Positions 15,760 through 24,869 of a stretch of DNA of 36,571 nucleotides are shown here, piece after piece. How positions within the stretch are numbered: position 1 is the stretch's first letter; every line of letters begins with the position of its first letter. The notes below the pieces were generated by a model. It made no database searches. It saw only the letters and a list, made by a program, of their open reading frames with translations, and was not told the origin of the DNA. Origin of the DNA: Flavobacterium sp. I-STPP5a (GTDB taxonomy: Bacteria > Bacteroidota > Bacteroidia > Flavobacteriales > Flavobacteriaceae); NCBI RefSeq assembly GCF_009764685.1, contig NZ_VHLM01000031.1:1-36571 (forward strand). The letters are read 5' to 3'. The position numbers and the translations under genes are program-made.

Positions 15760-17532
15760 ATGGAAATTTATAAATCAAGAGTTGCCCAATTTTCTCAAGT
15801 AGCATCAACCTTAACAAAAAAGTACAATAGCATCAGTATAAGTAGATTACTGGCTATGGTGCTTTTTTTTGTTTCAATTTATTACTATTTAAAAACAAAT
15901 GCTTTACTATACAGTCTGGCAGCTGTTTTTTTTCTGGTTTTGTTTATTATTTTAATGCGTTTGCATACGTCTATAAATACTAAAAGAAAGATAAATAAGG
16001 CCCTAATTGACATTAATACTAATGAGATTTCTTATTTAGAGGGTAAAGCTATTCCGTTTGAAAATGGAATTGAATTCAATGATTTCCACCATCCGTATGC
16101 GTATGACTTGGATATTTTTGGTGCGCATTCTTTGTTTCAAAATTTAAATAGAACAGCAACTTACATAGGAAAAAAAACGTTTGCAAAACGATTGTTATCT
16201 ATAGCACCCAATACTGAGATTGAGCAAAATCAAGAGGCAGTAAAGGAGTTGTCTTCTAAAATAGAGTGGCGTCAAGAGTTTTTGGCTGTGGCCAAAGTAG
16301 GAGAGGACACGGCAACTAGTTACGAAAATTTAGTGCGTTGGACTACATTTAACAGTTCTCCGCTTTCGCGAATGACTGTTTTAATTTCATACCTATCACC
16401 GCTACTTTTTATTACTTTTTTGATATTGTATGCTGTCACTTCAAAACTTATTTTCGCCTCAATTCTGGGTTATGTTTTTATATTTAATTTGATGGTTTTA
16501 GGAAGGTTTGTCAAACGAATTCTAGCCGAAGTAGCCACCTCAACAAATATTGATATTACAATTCACCAATACAGTTTACTATTAGAAAAAATTGAAAAGG
16601 AGCCGTTTACATCTCAAAAACTAATTCAGTTGCAACAGCAATTAAAAATTGAAAATGGAAATGCCAGCGCGCATTTAAAAAAATTATCTGAATTGTTTTC
16701 TAATATGGATAGTATTGGAAATTTTGTAACTGCAACCGTTTTTAACGGAACTTTTCTTTTTAATTTGCATGTTTTTAAGGCTTTATTAAAATGGAAAAAC
16801 AACAATGGCGCTGCGCTAGAGCAATGGTTGAATGTTATTGGTGAAATGGAAATGCTCAACAGTTTAGCAAATTTTGGGTACAACAATCCAGATTTTGTTT
16901 ACCCAAGTTTAAATACTAATTATAAAATTGATTTTAAAAGACTAAGTCATCCTTTGTTGAATAAAAAAACTAGAATAGGCAATGACGTTTGTTTTTATCC
17001 ACAGTCTTTTATGATATTGACGGGATCTAATATGTCTGGCAAAAGTACTTTTTTGAGGAGTTTAGGCATCAATATGGTTCTTGCAGGAATTGGTTCTCCT
17101 GTATGTGCATTACAAGCTAATATTCATCCCTTACCAGTACTAGTATCCATGAGATTGTCTGATTCCTTAGCAGATAGTGAATCGTATTTTTTTGCTGAAA
17201 TAAAACGCTTAAAACAAATCATGGACGAATTGCATCATACACCAGCTTTTATTTTACTGGATGAAATTTTACGCGGTACAAATTCTGATGACAAGCGAAA
17301 CGGTACCATAGAAGTAGTTAAGAAAGTGATTGCTAAAAATGCCATTGGCGCCATTGCTACACATGATATTGAAGTTTGCCTTACTACAAATGAATATCCT
17401 GAAACCTTAGTAAATAAATGTTTTGAAGTAGAGATTGTTAATGATGAACTCCATTTTGATTACAAACTTCGTGACGGAATTTGTAAAAACAAAAGCGCTA
17501 CTTTTTTAATGAAAAAAATGGGAGTGATTTAG
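15760..17532 (+). CDS. Membrane-anchored MutS-family ATPase
   Basis: The 590-residue protein ends in a MutS domain V ATPase: Walker A TGSNMSGKST (about residues 421-430), Walker B FILLDEILRGTNSDD and the ATHD switch. It lacks the mismatch-recognition domain of MutS and the Smr domain of MutS2. Two hydrophobic hairpins, at about residues 30-75 and 203-255, look like four transmembrane segments. This layout is common in Bacteroidota as 'MutS-related' proteins without known function. The start at 15760 is preferred, giving MEIYKSRVAQFSQ. Mismatch repair should not be assumed. A shared bidirectional terminator lies downstream. Confidence 0.85.
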   Translation: MEIYKSRVAQFSQVASTLTKKYNSISISRLLAMVLFFVSIYYYLKTNALLYSLAAVFFLVLFIILMRLHTSINTKRKINKALIDINTNEISYLEGKAIPFENGIEFNDFHHPYAYDLDIFGAHSLFQNLNRTATYIGKKTFAKRLLSIAPNTEIEQNQEAVKELSSKIEWRQEFLAVAKVGEDTATSYENLVRWTTFNSSPLSRMTVLISYLSPLLFITFLILYAVTSKLIFASILGYVFIFNLMVLGRFVKRILAEVATSTNIDITIHQYSLLLEKIEKEPFTSQKLIQLQQQLKIENGNASAHLKKLSELFSNMDSIGNFVTATVFNGTFLFNLHVFKALLKWKNNNGAALEQWLNVIGEMEMLNSLANFGYNNPDFVYPSLNTNYKIDFKRLSHPLLNKKTRIGNDVCFYPQSFMILTGSNMSGKSTFLRSLGINMVLAGIGSPVCALQANIHPLPVLVSMRLSDSLADSESYFFAEIKRLKQIMDELHHTPAFILLDEILRGTNSDDKRNGTIEVVKKVIAKNAIGAIATHDIEVCLTTNEYPETLVNKCFEVEIVNDELHFDYKLRDGICKNKSATFLMKKMGVI

Positions 17533-17651
17533 AACGCCATACTTTTGTCAATATCATAAAGTGACATACAAAGGATTGATTGTGGTAATTTTTAGTGAAG
17601 AAATATTTTTTAGATTTATTCCCTAAATATTAATACAGAAATAGTATTAAG

Positions 17652-17687
17652 AAAAAAAACCGTCTCCAAAATAGAGACGGTTTTTTT
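17652..17687. terminator. Bidirectional terminator between mutS-like gene and dnaN
   Basis: ACCGTCTC and GAGACGGT form a perfect stem around a short loop, with an A-run before and a T-run after, so it works for both converging genes. Confidence 0.9.
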
Positions 17688-17732
17688 CAATATAAAAATG
17701 GTTTGGTTAATAGCGTATGTTAAATGGTAATC

Positions 17733-18851
17733 TTAGCTGTTAAGCATTACAGGCATTACCAGCATGGTAACAGTTTCACCTTCCTCTAATCCATCAACTG
17801 GAGTTAAGATTCCAGCTCTGTTAGGTAATGACATTTCAAGCATAATCATATCCGATTGTAAGTTGGTCAACATCTCAGTTAAAAAACGAGAGTTGTAGCC
17901 TATTTGCATATCGTCACCTTGGTAATCACAAGTCAATCTTTCTTCGGCTTTGTTTGAATAATCAATATCTTCTGCAGATACGTTTAACTCAGCACCAGCA
18001 ATTTTCAATCTAATTTGGTGAGTAGTTTTGTTCGAAAAGATAGCTACACGACGCACAGAACTTAAAAATTGAGTACGGTCAATCATTAATTTATTTGGAT
18101 TCTCTTTTGGGATTACCGCTTCGTAATTTGGATATTTTCCATCAATTAAACGACACATTAAAATGTAATTGTCAAAAGAGAAAGTAGCATTCGAATCGTT
18201 GTATTCTATTTTTACTTCTGCATCTGAAGATCCTAAAATATTTTTTAAGATGTTCAATGGTTTTTTTGGCATGATAAAATCAGCAACTTGAGAGGCTTTC
18301 ACATCAGTTCGAGCATATTTTACCAATTTGTGCGCATCAGTTGCCACAAAAATTAAACCTTCTGGCGAGAATTGAAAAAACACTCCAGACATTACAGGAC
18401 GTAAATCATCATTACCTGCAGCAAAAATAGTTTTACTTATAGCTGTAGCCAAAACATCAGCAGGAACAAGTGTTACAGATGGATCTTCAAGGTTAACTGA
18501 TTTTGGAAACTCCTCACCAGGAGCATATGCAAGAGCATATTTACCTGAGTTAGAACTTATTTCTATGGTACTATTATCTTCTATAGTAAAAGTTAAGGGC
18601 TGCTCTGGAAATGTTTTAAGAATTTCCAAAAGTAATTTTGCAGGAACGGCAACGCTACCTTTACTTTCTGAATCGATTGATAAGGTTGCAGACATAGTAG
18701 TCTCTAAATCAGAGGCAGATACGGTCAATACATTATGATCTAGATCAAATAAGAAATTGTCTAAAATAGGTAATGTATTGCTGCTGTTGATTACATTCCC
18801 TAAAACTTGTAATTGTTTCAATAAGTATGAACTCGATACTATAAATTTCAT
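17733..18851 (-). CDS. dnaN: DNA polymerase III beta sliding clamp
   Basis: The 372-residue protein is a full-length beta clamp, the homodimeric ring that tethers the replicative polymerase. It begins MKFIVSSSYLLKQLQVLG and shows the three repeated clamp domains, with family landmarks such as NTLPILDNF, ATDAHKLVKY and DGKYPNYEAVIP. It ends MLVMPVMLNS, the hydrophobic-cleft C-terminus where a methionine- and leucine-rich tail is typical. A -7 box (TATATTTG on minus, 18909-18916) lies 58 bp upstream. It is not next to dnaA, which is usual in Flavobacteriia. Confidence 0.97.
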   Translation of the reverse strand: MKFIVSSSYLLKQLQVLGNVINSSNTLPILDNFLFDLDHNVLTVSASDLETTMSATLSIDSESKGSVAVPAKLLLEILKTFPEQPLTFTIEDNSTIEISSNSGKYALAYAPGEEFPKSVNLEDPSVTLVPADVLATAISKTIFAAGNDDLRPVMSGVFFQFSPEGLIFVATDAHKLVKYARTDVKASQVADFIMPKKPLNILKNILGSSDAEVKIEYNDSNATFSFDNYILMCRLIDGKYPNYEAVIPKENPNKLMIDRTQFLSSVRRVAIFSNKTTHQIRLKIAGAELNVSAEDIDYSNKAEERLTCDYQGDDMQIGYNSRFLTEMLTNLQSDMIMLEMSLPNRAGILTPVDGLEEGETVTMLVMPVMLNS

Positions 18852-18908
18852 CTGTTTTATTTTATTTTTTTAAGGTATTTCTTTATTCGTGAAATACGTT
18901 ACATGTTA

Positions 18909-18916
18909 CAAATATA
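18909..18916 (-). promoter_or_regulatory. dnaN promoter -7 element
   Basis: TATATTTG on the minus strand fits TAnnTTTG. No convincing TTG is found at the -33 position. Confidence 0.4.
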
Positions 18917-18955
18917 TCGTAAACTATTCTAGTTTGGAAACTTTTTTATTAACAT

Positions 18956-20641
18956 CTATTTACTGTATTTTCTTTTACGAATGAAAGTAAACACAAAACC
19001 GAAGATCCCCAAAATAATAATTGGTAACCCGATAGTTAGTATTGGGGTACTGCTATAGTTTTCATAAACCTTTTCTTTGTCTAATAAAGGCAAATCTAGA
19101 TCCTTGCTTCGAATGTTAATAAGTCCATTATCATCTAGGAGGTAATTGACACAGTTTATTAAAAAATCTTTGTTGTCATATAAATTTCCTGAACGCTGAT
19201 CATAACCCAGCTCAACAGGTTGAAAGTTTTTATCCAATTGGTTTTTGATTAGATCTCCATCGGCTATAACAATCATTTTATTTGCATTTCCTTGGTCTAA
19301 AAATGTTTTTTGTTCAAAAGGCAATACTCTATTTTTATACATCGATTCAAAACTACCTTCGAGTAATACGGATAATGGCAGTTTACCTTTTGCAGCATAA
19401 TCAGCAGGCGAAGTTTCTTCGGTAACACTTTCTAAATTTACTTCTGATGGCGTTCCTATCTTTTTTGAATATTGAGAGGACTGTAGCAGTACTGTTTTTT
19501 TGATGCCGTTTTTCAAGGTATCAATAGGATTAGCAAAGTCAAACTTGATTCCGCCTAAATTTTTTACAATAGGGTGTACACTTGTAGGATATACTTGTGG
19601 TGCAAATTTCCAGTTGAATTCCTGAAATTGAGTTGCGCTTCCTTGTTCGCCAGTAGCTAGTTTTATAGGGCTTCCTTGCTCGTCTTTTATTAAATCTGGA
19701 TTAATACGAAAGCCATATTTAAAAAACATATCATTCAAGTTCAAATCCCTTGGGTAGGCTAGGGTTGCTCCCGCAGGATTGTATAAACTATCCATTTCTG
19801 CTACAACTTGATCTACAAGCCACAACGTTTTACCGCCATGCATGATGTATTGATCCAGTACTTGTTTTTCTTGATCGGTAAACGTTTCGGTTGGTTTTGC
19901 AATGAGTGCTAGTTCATATTCTTTAAGAGATTCTAAACTTTTTAACGGATTTTTTGCTACTGAATCAAGTGTGAAAGGAGCAATAAAGTAACTTTCTCGT
20001 ACTTGCAATAAAAATTTGGCCATTAAAATATCTTGTAGTTCGCCATTCCCTTTGATGACCGCTATTTTTTTCTGTTTGGCTTTTGTAATTTTATTTAAAC
20101 CTTCGGCAATAGAATATTCCAAATGTTGGACAGATCCTATCACTTTTTGAGTAGTTGAGGCTCCCATGATATTCTTTAGCAAAGGAATGTTGACTTCTTT
20201 GTTATCATAAACAGCAATTGCCCACGGGAAAACCATAGCTTGTGACTGTTTTCCTTTGTCATCAACAGTTATGTTTACAGGTGTTAAGCCTTTTCGATAC
20301 AATTCTTTGATGTTGTCCATACTTGCGTCCTTGTTTTCCAAAGGATCTACAAATTCAAAGACTAAATTAGAATTATAAGCTTGAAATTCTTCTAAAAGTT
20401 GCTTTGTTTCTTGTTGTAAGCGTCTGAACTCTGGAGGTAAATCGCCTTGCATGTATACTTTTATAACAAGCGGATTTTGAACCTGATCAATAATTTTTAA
20501 TGAGGTAGGGGAAAGGGTGTATCTCTTATCTTTTGTTAAATCAAAACGATGAAAAAAGGAACTTCCTATTGCATTTACAATCAATACAACGGCAAGAATA
20601 ATCAATACTGATTTCAGGTTTTTTTTCTTAGAAGTAGTCAT
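18956..20641 (-). CDS. gldG: Gliding motility ABC transporter component GldG
   Basis: This 561-residue protein is GldG, the auxiliary subunit of the GldAFG ABC transporter required for gliding in flavobacteria. It has one N-terminal transmembrane helix (SVLIILAVVLIVNAIGSSFF), a large periplasmic region of the ABC-type uncharacterised/IFT-like family (PLVIKVYMQGDLPPEFRRLQ; AVIKGNGELQD; TLWLVDQV) and a C-terminal helix (ILTIGLPIIILGIFGFVFTF) with a basic tail. Its ATG shares one base with the gldF stop (TAATG), so the pair is translationally coupled. The ATPase gldA is not in the window, as is normal because it lies elsewhere in flavobacteria. Confidence 0.93.
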   Translation of the reverse strand: MTTSKKKNLKSVLIILAVVLIVNAIGSSFFHRFDLTKDKRYTLSPTSLKIIDQVQNPLVIKVYMQGDLPPEFRRLQQETKQLLEEFQAYNSNLVFEFVDPLENKDASMDNIKELYRKGLTPVNITVDDKGKQSQAMVFPWAIAVYDNKEVNIPLLKNIMGASTTQKVIGSVQHLEYSIAEGLNKITKAKQKKIAVIKGNGELQDILMAKFLLQVRESYFIAPFTLDSVAKNPLKSLESLKEYELALIAKPTETFTDQEKQVLDQYIMHGGKTLWLVDQVVAEMDSLYNPAGATLAYPRDLNLNDMFFKYGFRINPDLIKDEQGSPIKLATGEQGSATQFQEFNWKFAPQVYPTSVHPIVKNLGGIKFDFANPIDTLKNGIKKTVLLQSSQYSKKIGTPSEVNLESVTEETSPADYAAKGKLPLSVLLEGSFESMYKNRVLPFEQKTFLDQGNANKMIVIADGDLIKNQLDKNFQPVELGYDQRSGNLYDNKDFLINCVNYLLDDNGLINIRSKDLDLPLLDKEKVYENYSSTPILTIGLPIIILGIFGFVFTFIRKRKYSK

Positions 20642-21366
20642 TACGATTTGAAAGATTTTAGATTATAAACAGTAAATGAAAGAAAGACAACGGTAATACT
20701 TGTAAAATAAAGAATGTCTCTCGTGTCTAGTACTCCGCGACTCATACTCTTAAAATGATCCTGCATGCCTAATGAAGCAATAATTTGAGATAAACTTGGA
20801 ACCACTGTTGCTATGCCTTCGAACCCAAAATAAAAAAAGAAGCAAATAAAAACGGCCAAAATAAAAGCAACAATTTGGTTGTCTGATAGTGTTGAGGTGA
20901 ATATCCCAATAGAAGAATAGGCTGCAATTAGGAACACTAATCCAAAATAGGAACCTATTGTGCTTCCCATATCGATATTACCCTCAGCTATTCCTAGGTC
21001 ATAAATAACGGCTACATAAATAAAGGTTGGAATTATGGCTATTAGAATTAAAAGCAAAGATCCAAGAAATTTCCCGTTTACAATTTGCCAAATACTTAAT
21101 GGTTTTGTTAGTAATAATTCTAAGGTTCCTTGTTTTTTCTCATCTGAGAAACTGCGCATGGTTACTGCTGGAATCAGGAAAATTAAAATCCAAGGTGCCA
21201 AAGTGAAAAAGGGAGTCAAATCAGCAAAACCAGAATTAAGGATGTTGTATTCTCCTTCAAAAACCCAAAGAAATAATCCGTTAATGATTAAAAAAATGGC
21301 AATTACTAAATAACCTATTGGCGAACCGAAAAAGGATTTTATTTCTCGTAAAACTATTGATTTCAT
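20641..21366 (-). CDS. gldF: Gliding motility ABC transporter permease GldF
   Basis: The 241-residue permease has about six transmembrane segments. It starts MKSIVLREIKSFFGSPIGYL and carries the ABC-2 family signature RSFSDEKKQGTLELLLTKPL near residue 66, the cytoplasmic coupling region. It forms the membrane channel of GldAFG with the neighbouring GldG. Translation is coupled to gldG. A short A/T-rich spacer with repeated AAACTTTAAA-type words separates it from the preceding small monooxygenase gene. Confidence 0.93.
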   Translation of the reverse strand: MKSIVLREIKSFFGSPIGYLVIAIFLIINGLFLWVFEGEYNILNSGFADLTPFFTLAPWILIFLIPAVTMRSFSDEKKQGTLELLLTKPLSIWQIVNGKFLGSLLLILIAIIPTFIYVAVIYDLGIAEGNIDMGSTIGSYFGLVFLIAAYSSIGIFTSTLSDNQIVAFILAVFICFFFYFGFEGIATVVPSLSQIIASLGMQDHFKSMSRGVLDTRDILYFTSITVVFLSFTVYNLKSFKS

Positions 21367-21450
21367 TTGTTTTTTTGTTTAAAGTTTCAAATGTTTAATA
21401 TTTAAAGTTCCCAATCCAACAACTTTAAACCTTAAACTTTAAACTATTTT

Positions 21451-21747
21451 TTACTCTAAAGTAACTAATTTATCCACGCTCCACGCTTCGGGTTTATCGT
21501 TGAATAATTTTTTGGTGAAAGTCCACACTTCGTAAAATAGTTCAGAATTTCTGTAATTTTCTAAATCGGCTTCGGTTTCCCAATAACTGTAAGTAAAGAA
21601 AATGCTTTTGTTGTTTTTATCTTGATACAATTCTAAGAAACGATTTCCAGGCGCATTTCGTATTTTATCTTTCATTAACTCAAAGTTTTCTAAAAATGCC
21701 GGAATATGCTCTTCATGAAAACTTAATTTTACAATGCGTACAAACAT
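21451..21747 (-). CDS. Small antibiotic-biosynthesis-monooxygenase (ABM) fold protein
   Basis: This 98-residue protein matches the dimeric alpha-beta ABM family: MFVRIVKLSFHEEHIPAFLE, then PGNRFLELYQDKNN and FFTYSYWETEADLENYRNSE. Members act as quinol monooxygenases or heme-degrading enzymes. Nothing here fixes the substrate. Eighteen base pairs separate it from the upstream SAM hydrolase on the same strand, so it is probably co-transcribed with it and perhaps with gldFG. Confidence 0.8.
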   Translation of the reverse strand: MFVRIVKLSFHEEHIPAFLENFELMKDKIRNAPGNRFLELYQDKNNKSIFFTYSYWETEADLENYRNSELFYEVWTFTKKLFNDKPEAWSVDKLVTLE

Positions 21748-21765
21748 TAGATTTTGGTTTAAACT

Positions 21766-22593
21766 TTATATAAATTTTATAATAATAACATCTCTATAAT
21801 TAAGTCCTAACAAACTACTTGCCGATCCAACTTTTGAAGGATTACTTCTAAAAATAGCAATTTCTAAGTAGCCTGCTTCATTAAAGATAGCTAGTTTTTC
21901 GCCTTCATAGGATTTAATGGGATATTTGTCATTTTTTGCAATAGCAGAATAATTTGGTAATATGTTTTTAATATTTTTAGTTTTCAAAACAATTTCATAA
22001 GGTCTTCCTTGTGCTACTTGATTAAAATATTCTTTGGATATATTAGTAACAACGTTCCCAAAATGGTCAATGTAAACCACATGCCCTTTTAACGAATTTC
22101 CATCAACAGCTAAAACCGCATTTAAATCTGTTACTTCTTTTAGTGTATCAATGGGAGTGCCTATAGTTTTTAGAGCGCCACCTTGAGCTAAATGACATGC
22201 TACGGTTACAAACGCGTCAAGGTCAACAGCATCTTGGTCTAATTGATCAGAAATGTCTATGGCTACAATTTCTTGCGGATATAATTTTTGCGAAAGCATA
22301 CTCAAAATACCATTATCAGCAGCAATAAAATAATGATCATTCCATTGCATTGCAATATGTTGGTTTTCTTTATTCCGCTCCATATCTACTCCAATGAGGT
22401 GTATGCTACCTTTAGGGAAACTGCTGTATGCTGCACTCACACAATAACTGGCCTCTACGGTATTAAAAGGATCAATTTCATGAGAGATATCAATAATTGT
22501 TGCCTCAGTATATTGAGATAAAATTTTTCCCTTCAACGCACCTACAAAGTGGTCTTTCAAGCCGTAATCGGTAGTAAGGGTAATTATTGACAT
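21766..22593 (-). CDS. SAM hydrolase / SAM hydroxide adenosyltransferase
   Basis: This 275-residue protein belongs to the DUF62 family, which hydrolyses S-adenosylmethionine to adenosine and methionine and is related to fluorinase and chlorinase. The N-terminal TLTTDYGLKDHFVGALKG carries the conserved aspartates that bind the ribose. IDISHEIDPFNTVEASY and DNGILS follow, and the C-terminal domain has VVYIDHFGNVVTNI, the DxFGN motif of the family. The fluorinase-specific insertion is not evident. It heads a minus-strand unit with the ABM protein. Confidence 0.88.
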   Translation of the reverse strand: MSIITLTTDYGLKDHFVGALKGKILSQYTEATIIDISHEIDPFNTVEASYCVSAAYSSFPKGSIHLIGVDMERNKENQHIAMQWNDHYFIAADNGILSMLSQKLYPQEIVAIDISDQLDQDAVDLDAFVTVACHLAQGGALKTIGTPIDTLKEVTDLNAVLAVDGNSLKGHVVYIDHFGNVVTNISKEYFNQVAQGRPYEIVLKTKNIKNILPNYSAIAKNDKYPIKSYEGEKLAIFNEAGYLEIAIFRSNPSKVGSASSLLGLNYRDVIIIKFI

Positions 22594-22652
22594 AAATTTG
22601 TTTATAACTATTGCTGTTTTGTAAACCTAATTTTCACTAAATTTGAGAAACG

Positions 22653-22660
22653 CAAAGCTA
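22653..22660 (-). promoter_or_regulatory. SAM hydrolase promoter -7 element
   Basis: TAGCTTTG on the minus strand matches TAnnTTTG and lies 59 bp upstream of the SAM hydrolase start. Confidence 0.4.
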
Positions 22661-22715
22661 AAGTATTTTAAGCTTTAAATTAAATAGAAATTTCAATTTG
22701 AATATTTTAGTTGGC

Positions 22716-23231
22716 ATGAAAAAAATCTTTTTATTTCTCTTTATACTTAGTATGAGTTTGAAATCGTGGAGTCAAATTCTTGTCTACAAAGGGAGTGGTG
22801 TTATTGCCAATCAAAAAAATACAGTACTAACACCTAATTTAGTACGAATTGCATTGACTAAAAACCCAGATTTGTTGCACGAATATAATATAGGACGGAG
22901 AAAGTTAACTATTGGAAATACGTTGTTAATAGCTGGACCCATAGTATTAGGTGTGGGAACGATGGCGTACGTGATTTCAGGATTTGATGAGGGTATGAAT
23001 CCAGAATTTGAGGGTAAACTCAATAGAAGCATTCCTAAAATAATTATGGGGACAGGTTTTGCTGCTCTATTAATTGCAATTCCGGTAAGAATAGGTTTCT
23101 CAAGAAAAATTAAAAATGTAGTTGCGGAATACAACAATCAAAATGCTACCGGTTATAAGCAGTTTGAAAGTACCAAAGTAGATTTGATAACCAATTCAAA
23201 TGGTATAGGACTACGATTAACTTTAAATTAA
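22716..23231 (+). CDS. Small exported/membrane hypothetical protein
   Basis: I do not recognise this protein. The start is set at ATG 22716 rather than an upstream TTG at 22698, because it begins a classical signal peptide (MKKIFLFLFILSMSLKSWSQ). The mature part, about 150 residues, holds two hydrophobic stretches (about residues 68-88 and 110-126, LLIAGPIVLGVGTMAYVI and IIMGTGFAALLIAIPV). The C-terminus is polar and beta-like, ending GIGLRLTLN. It is divergent from the SAM hydrolase gene and is followed after 21 bp by phoH, so it probably shares its transcript. Confidence 0.75.
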   Translation: MKKIFLFLFILSMSLKSWSQILVYKGSGVIANQKNTVLTPNLVRIALTKNPDLLHEYNIGRRKLTIGNTLLIAGPIVLGVGTMAYVISGFDEGMNPEFEGKLNRSIPKIIMGTGFAALLIAIPVRIGFSRKIKNVVAEYNNQNATGYKQFESTKVDLITNSNGIGLRLTLN

Positions 23232-23252
23232 AACAACTAAACATATTATCAT

Positions 23253-24203
23253 TTGAACGAAAGAATAATTGAGCTCATAGACATCGCTCCAAAAGACTTT
23301 TGGGGCGCTCAAGACACTCATCTTGAATCCATAAAGAAATATTATCCAAAATTAAAAATCGTTGCAAGAGGAACTATACTCAAGGCTTTTGGTGAAAAAG
23401 AAGTTTTAGACGAATTTGAAAAACGATTTCAGCGATTGATGCTTCATTTTACGCGTTACAACAACATAGATAATAATGTTATTGAAAGAGTTATTATGGG
23501 AGATGCACAAGAAGATCGTAAATTTCAAGGGAGTGACAAAATTTTAGTACATGGTGTGGGTGGCAAAATAATTAAAGCCATGACTCCTAACCAGCAATTG
23601 CTTGTTGATACGCTTGAAAAAAACGATATGGTTTTTGCAGTAGGTCCAGCAGGAACAGGGAAAACATATACTGGTGTTGCCATGGCTGTGAAAGCATTGA
23701 AAGAAAAACAGGTAAAAAGAATCATTTTGACTAGACCTGCGGTTGAAGCTGGAGAAAATCTCGGTTTCTTACCCGGCGATATGAAAGAAAAACTAGATCC
23801 ATACATGCAGCCTTTGTATGATGCATTGCGTGACATGTTGCCTAATGAAAAATTAGAAGATTATATTTTAAAAGGCATTATTCAAATTGCACCGCTTGCT
23901 TTCATGAGGGGTAGAACACTTGATAATGCTTTTGTAATCTTAGATGAAGCTCAAAACACGACTCATTCCCAAATGAAAATGTTCTTAACCCGTATGGGTA
24001 AAAGTGCTAAGTTTATGATTACTGGTGATCCGGGTCAGGTAGATTTACCAAGGCGGACCATATCAGGACTTAAAGAAGCTTTGTTAGTTTTAAAAGATAT
24101 TGATGGAATAGGAATTATTTACCTGGATGATAAAGATATTGTGCGTCATAGACTAGTTAAGAAAGTTATTGATGCTTACAAAATGATTGAAAATAATGAT
24201 TAA
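23253..24203 (+). CDS. phoH: PhoH-family ATPase
   Basis: This 316-residue protein of the PhoH/YbeZ type is an ATPase linked to RNA metabolism and phosphate starvation. It has an N-terminal KH-like/PhoH-associated region (IVARGTILKAFGEKEVLDEF). The nucleotide-binding domain follows, with Walker A GPAGTGKTYT (about residue 129) and Walker B FVILDEAQNTT (about residue 227), then the sensor motif FMITGDPGQVDLP. The start is TTG (23253). No in-frame ATG fits upstream, and the family N-terminus NERIIEL follows directly. A strong hairpin lies downstream at 24319-24373. Confidence 0.93.
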   Translation: MNERIIELIDIAPKDFWGAQDTHLESIKKYYPKLKIVARGTILKAFGEKEVLDEFEKRFQRLMLHFTRYNNIDNNVIERVIMGDAQEDRKFQGSDKILVHGVGGKIIKAMTPNQQLLVDTLEKNDMVFAVGPAGTGKTYTGVAMAVKALKEKQVKRIILTRPAVEAGENLGFLPGDMKEKLDPYMQPLYDALRDMLPNEKLEDYILKGIIQIAPLAFMRGRTLDNAFVILDEAQNTTHSQMKMFLTRMGKSAKFMITGDPGQVDLPRRTISGLKEALLVLKDIDGIGIIYLDDKDIVRHRLVKKVIDAYKMIENND

Positions 24204-24546
24204 ACTTACAAGCATGTAACAAGTTGATGTGCTAAATTTTTTAACAAGTTGCTTGGTTGTAATCAATAAATAGTTTTTTGTAGAAATTATTTACAGCTTG
24301 TGATTTTCATGAACAAGTACAAATTACTTCATTAATTCTTGCTCTAATAGTCGAATTAATGAAGATAATTTGTTTACTAATTAAAGTAAATGTTTATCAA
24401 AAAAAGATTTGTTATAATAGCTGTAAAGTACGTAAATATATTGTTTAGTAAAAACGTATTTCCACGTTGTCCTTACATTAAAAATGAATACTATTGGAAC
24501 TAAAACATATGAAAGTAAACTTTTAAGTATTTATCGCAACTAATAG
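24204..24546. other. Intergenic region after phoH
   Basis: No gene is seen in these 343 bp. The main structure is the long inverted repeat at 24319-24373. The rest is A+T-rich without recognisable motifs. Confidence 0.5.
24319..24373. repeat. Long hairpin downstream of phoH
   Basis: ACAAATTACTTCATTAATT (24319-24337) pairs with AATTAATGAAGATAATTTGT (24354-24373), leaving one unpaired base and a 16-base loop. No T-run follows on either strand, so a 3'-end processing structure, weak terminator or small RNA are all possible. Confidence 0.55.
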
Positions 24547-24702
24547 TTAAAGATTTTCATTTTTGTCATCAACATTTTTATCGTTTACAGTAGGGTAGTT
24601 TTCTTCCCTTTGTTTTTTATTCGAATAAAAAATGTTCCAAAATGTTAGGCACATATAAATTAAAAAAATTATGCCTCCAATGATAAAAAAACTTGCACTC
24701 AT
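24547..24702 (-). CDS. Small membrane protein, 51 residues
   Basis: The frame starts MSASFFIIGGIIFLIYMCL at ATG 24702, with a single strong transmembrane helix at residues 4-24, followed by a charged tail (YSNKKQREENYPTV...). The start codon overlaps the stop of the upstream small gene by four bases (ATGA), typical of translational coupling. It is not recognised, and could be an accessory subunit of a membrane complex. Two coupled frames, each with a well-formed hydrophobic helix, argue for real genes. Confidence 0.6.
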   Translation of the reverse strand: MSASFFIIGGIIFLIYMCLTFWNIFYSNKKQREENYPTVNDKNVDDKNENL

Positions 24703-24869
24703 GGTTTTCTTCTTTGACGGATTGCTATTGCGAATAATAAAATTGTTCCAGGCCAGTGAGCTGAATATGCAGCTTCTTCATACCTCCCAGCTATTCCTAG
24801 TCCAATTGAATATAACATACAAATGAATGCTAGTATTACGGGATACCACTTTAAAATAAATGATTTCAT
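24699..24869 (-). CDS. Small membrane protein, 56 residues
   Basis: ATG 24869 opens a frame MKSFILKWYPVILAFICMLY with a transmembrane helix at about residues 8-28. A short loop GRYEEAAYSAHWPG and a second hydrophobic stretch TILLFAIAI follow, and it ends RQRRKP. The family is not recognised. It overlaps the next small gene by four bases. A basic end after the second helix fits the positive-inside rule for an N-in, C-in two-helix protein. Confidence 0.6.
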   Translation of the reverse strand: MKSFILKWYPVILAFICMLYSIGLGIAGRYEEAAYSAHWPGTILLFAIAIRQRRKP

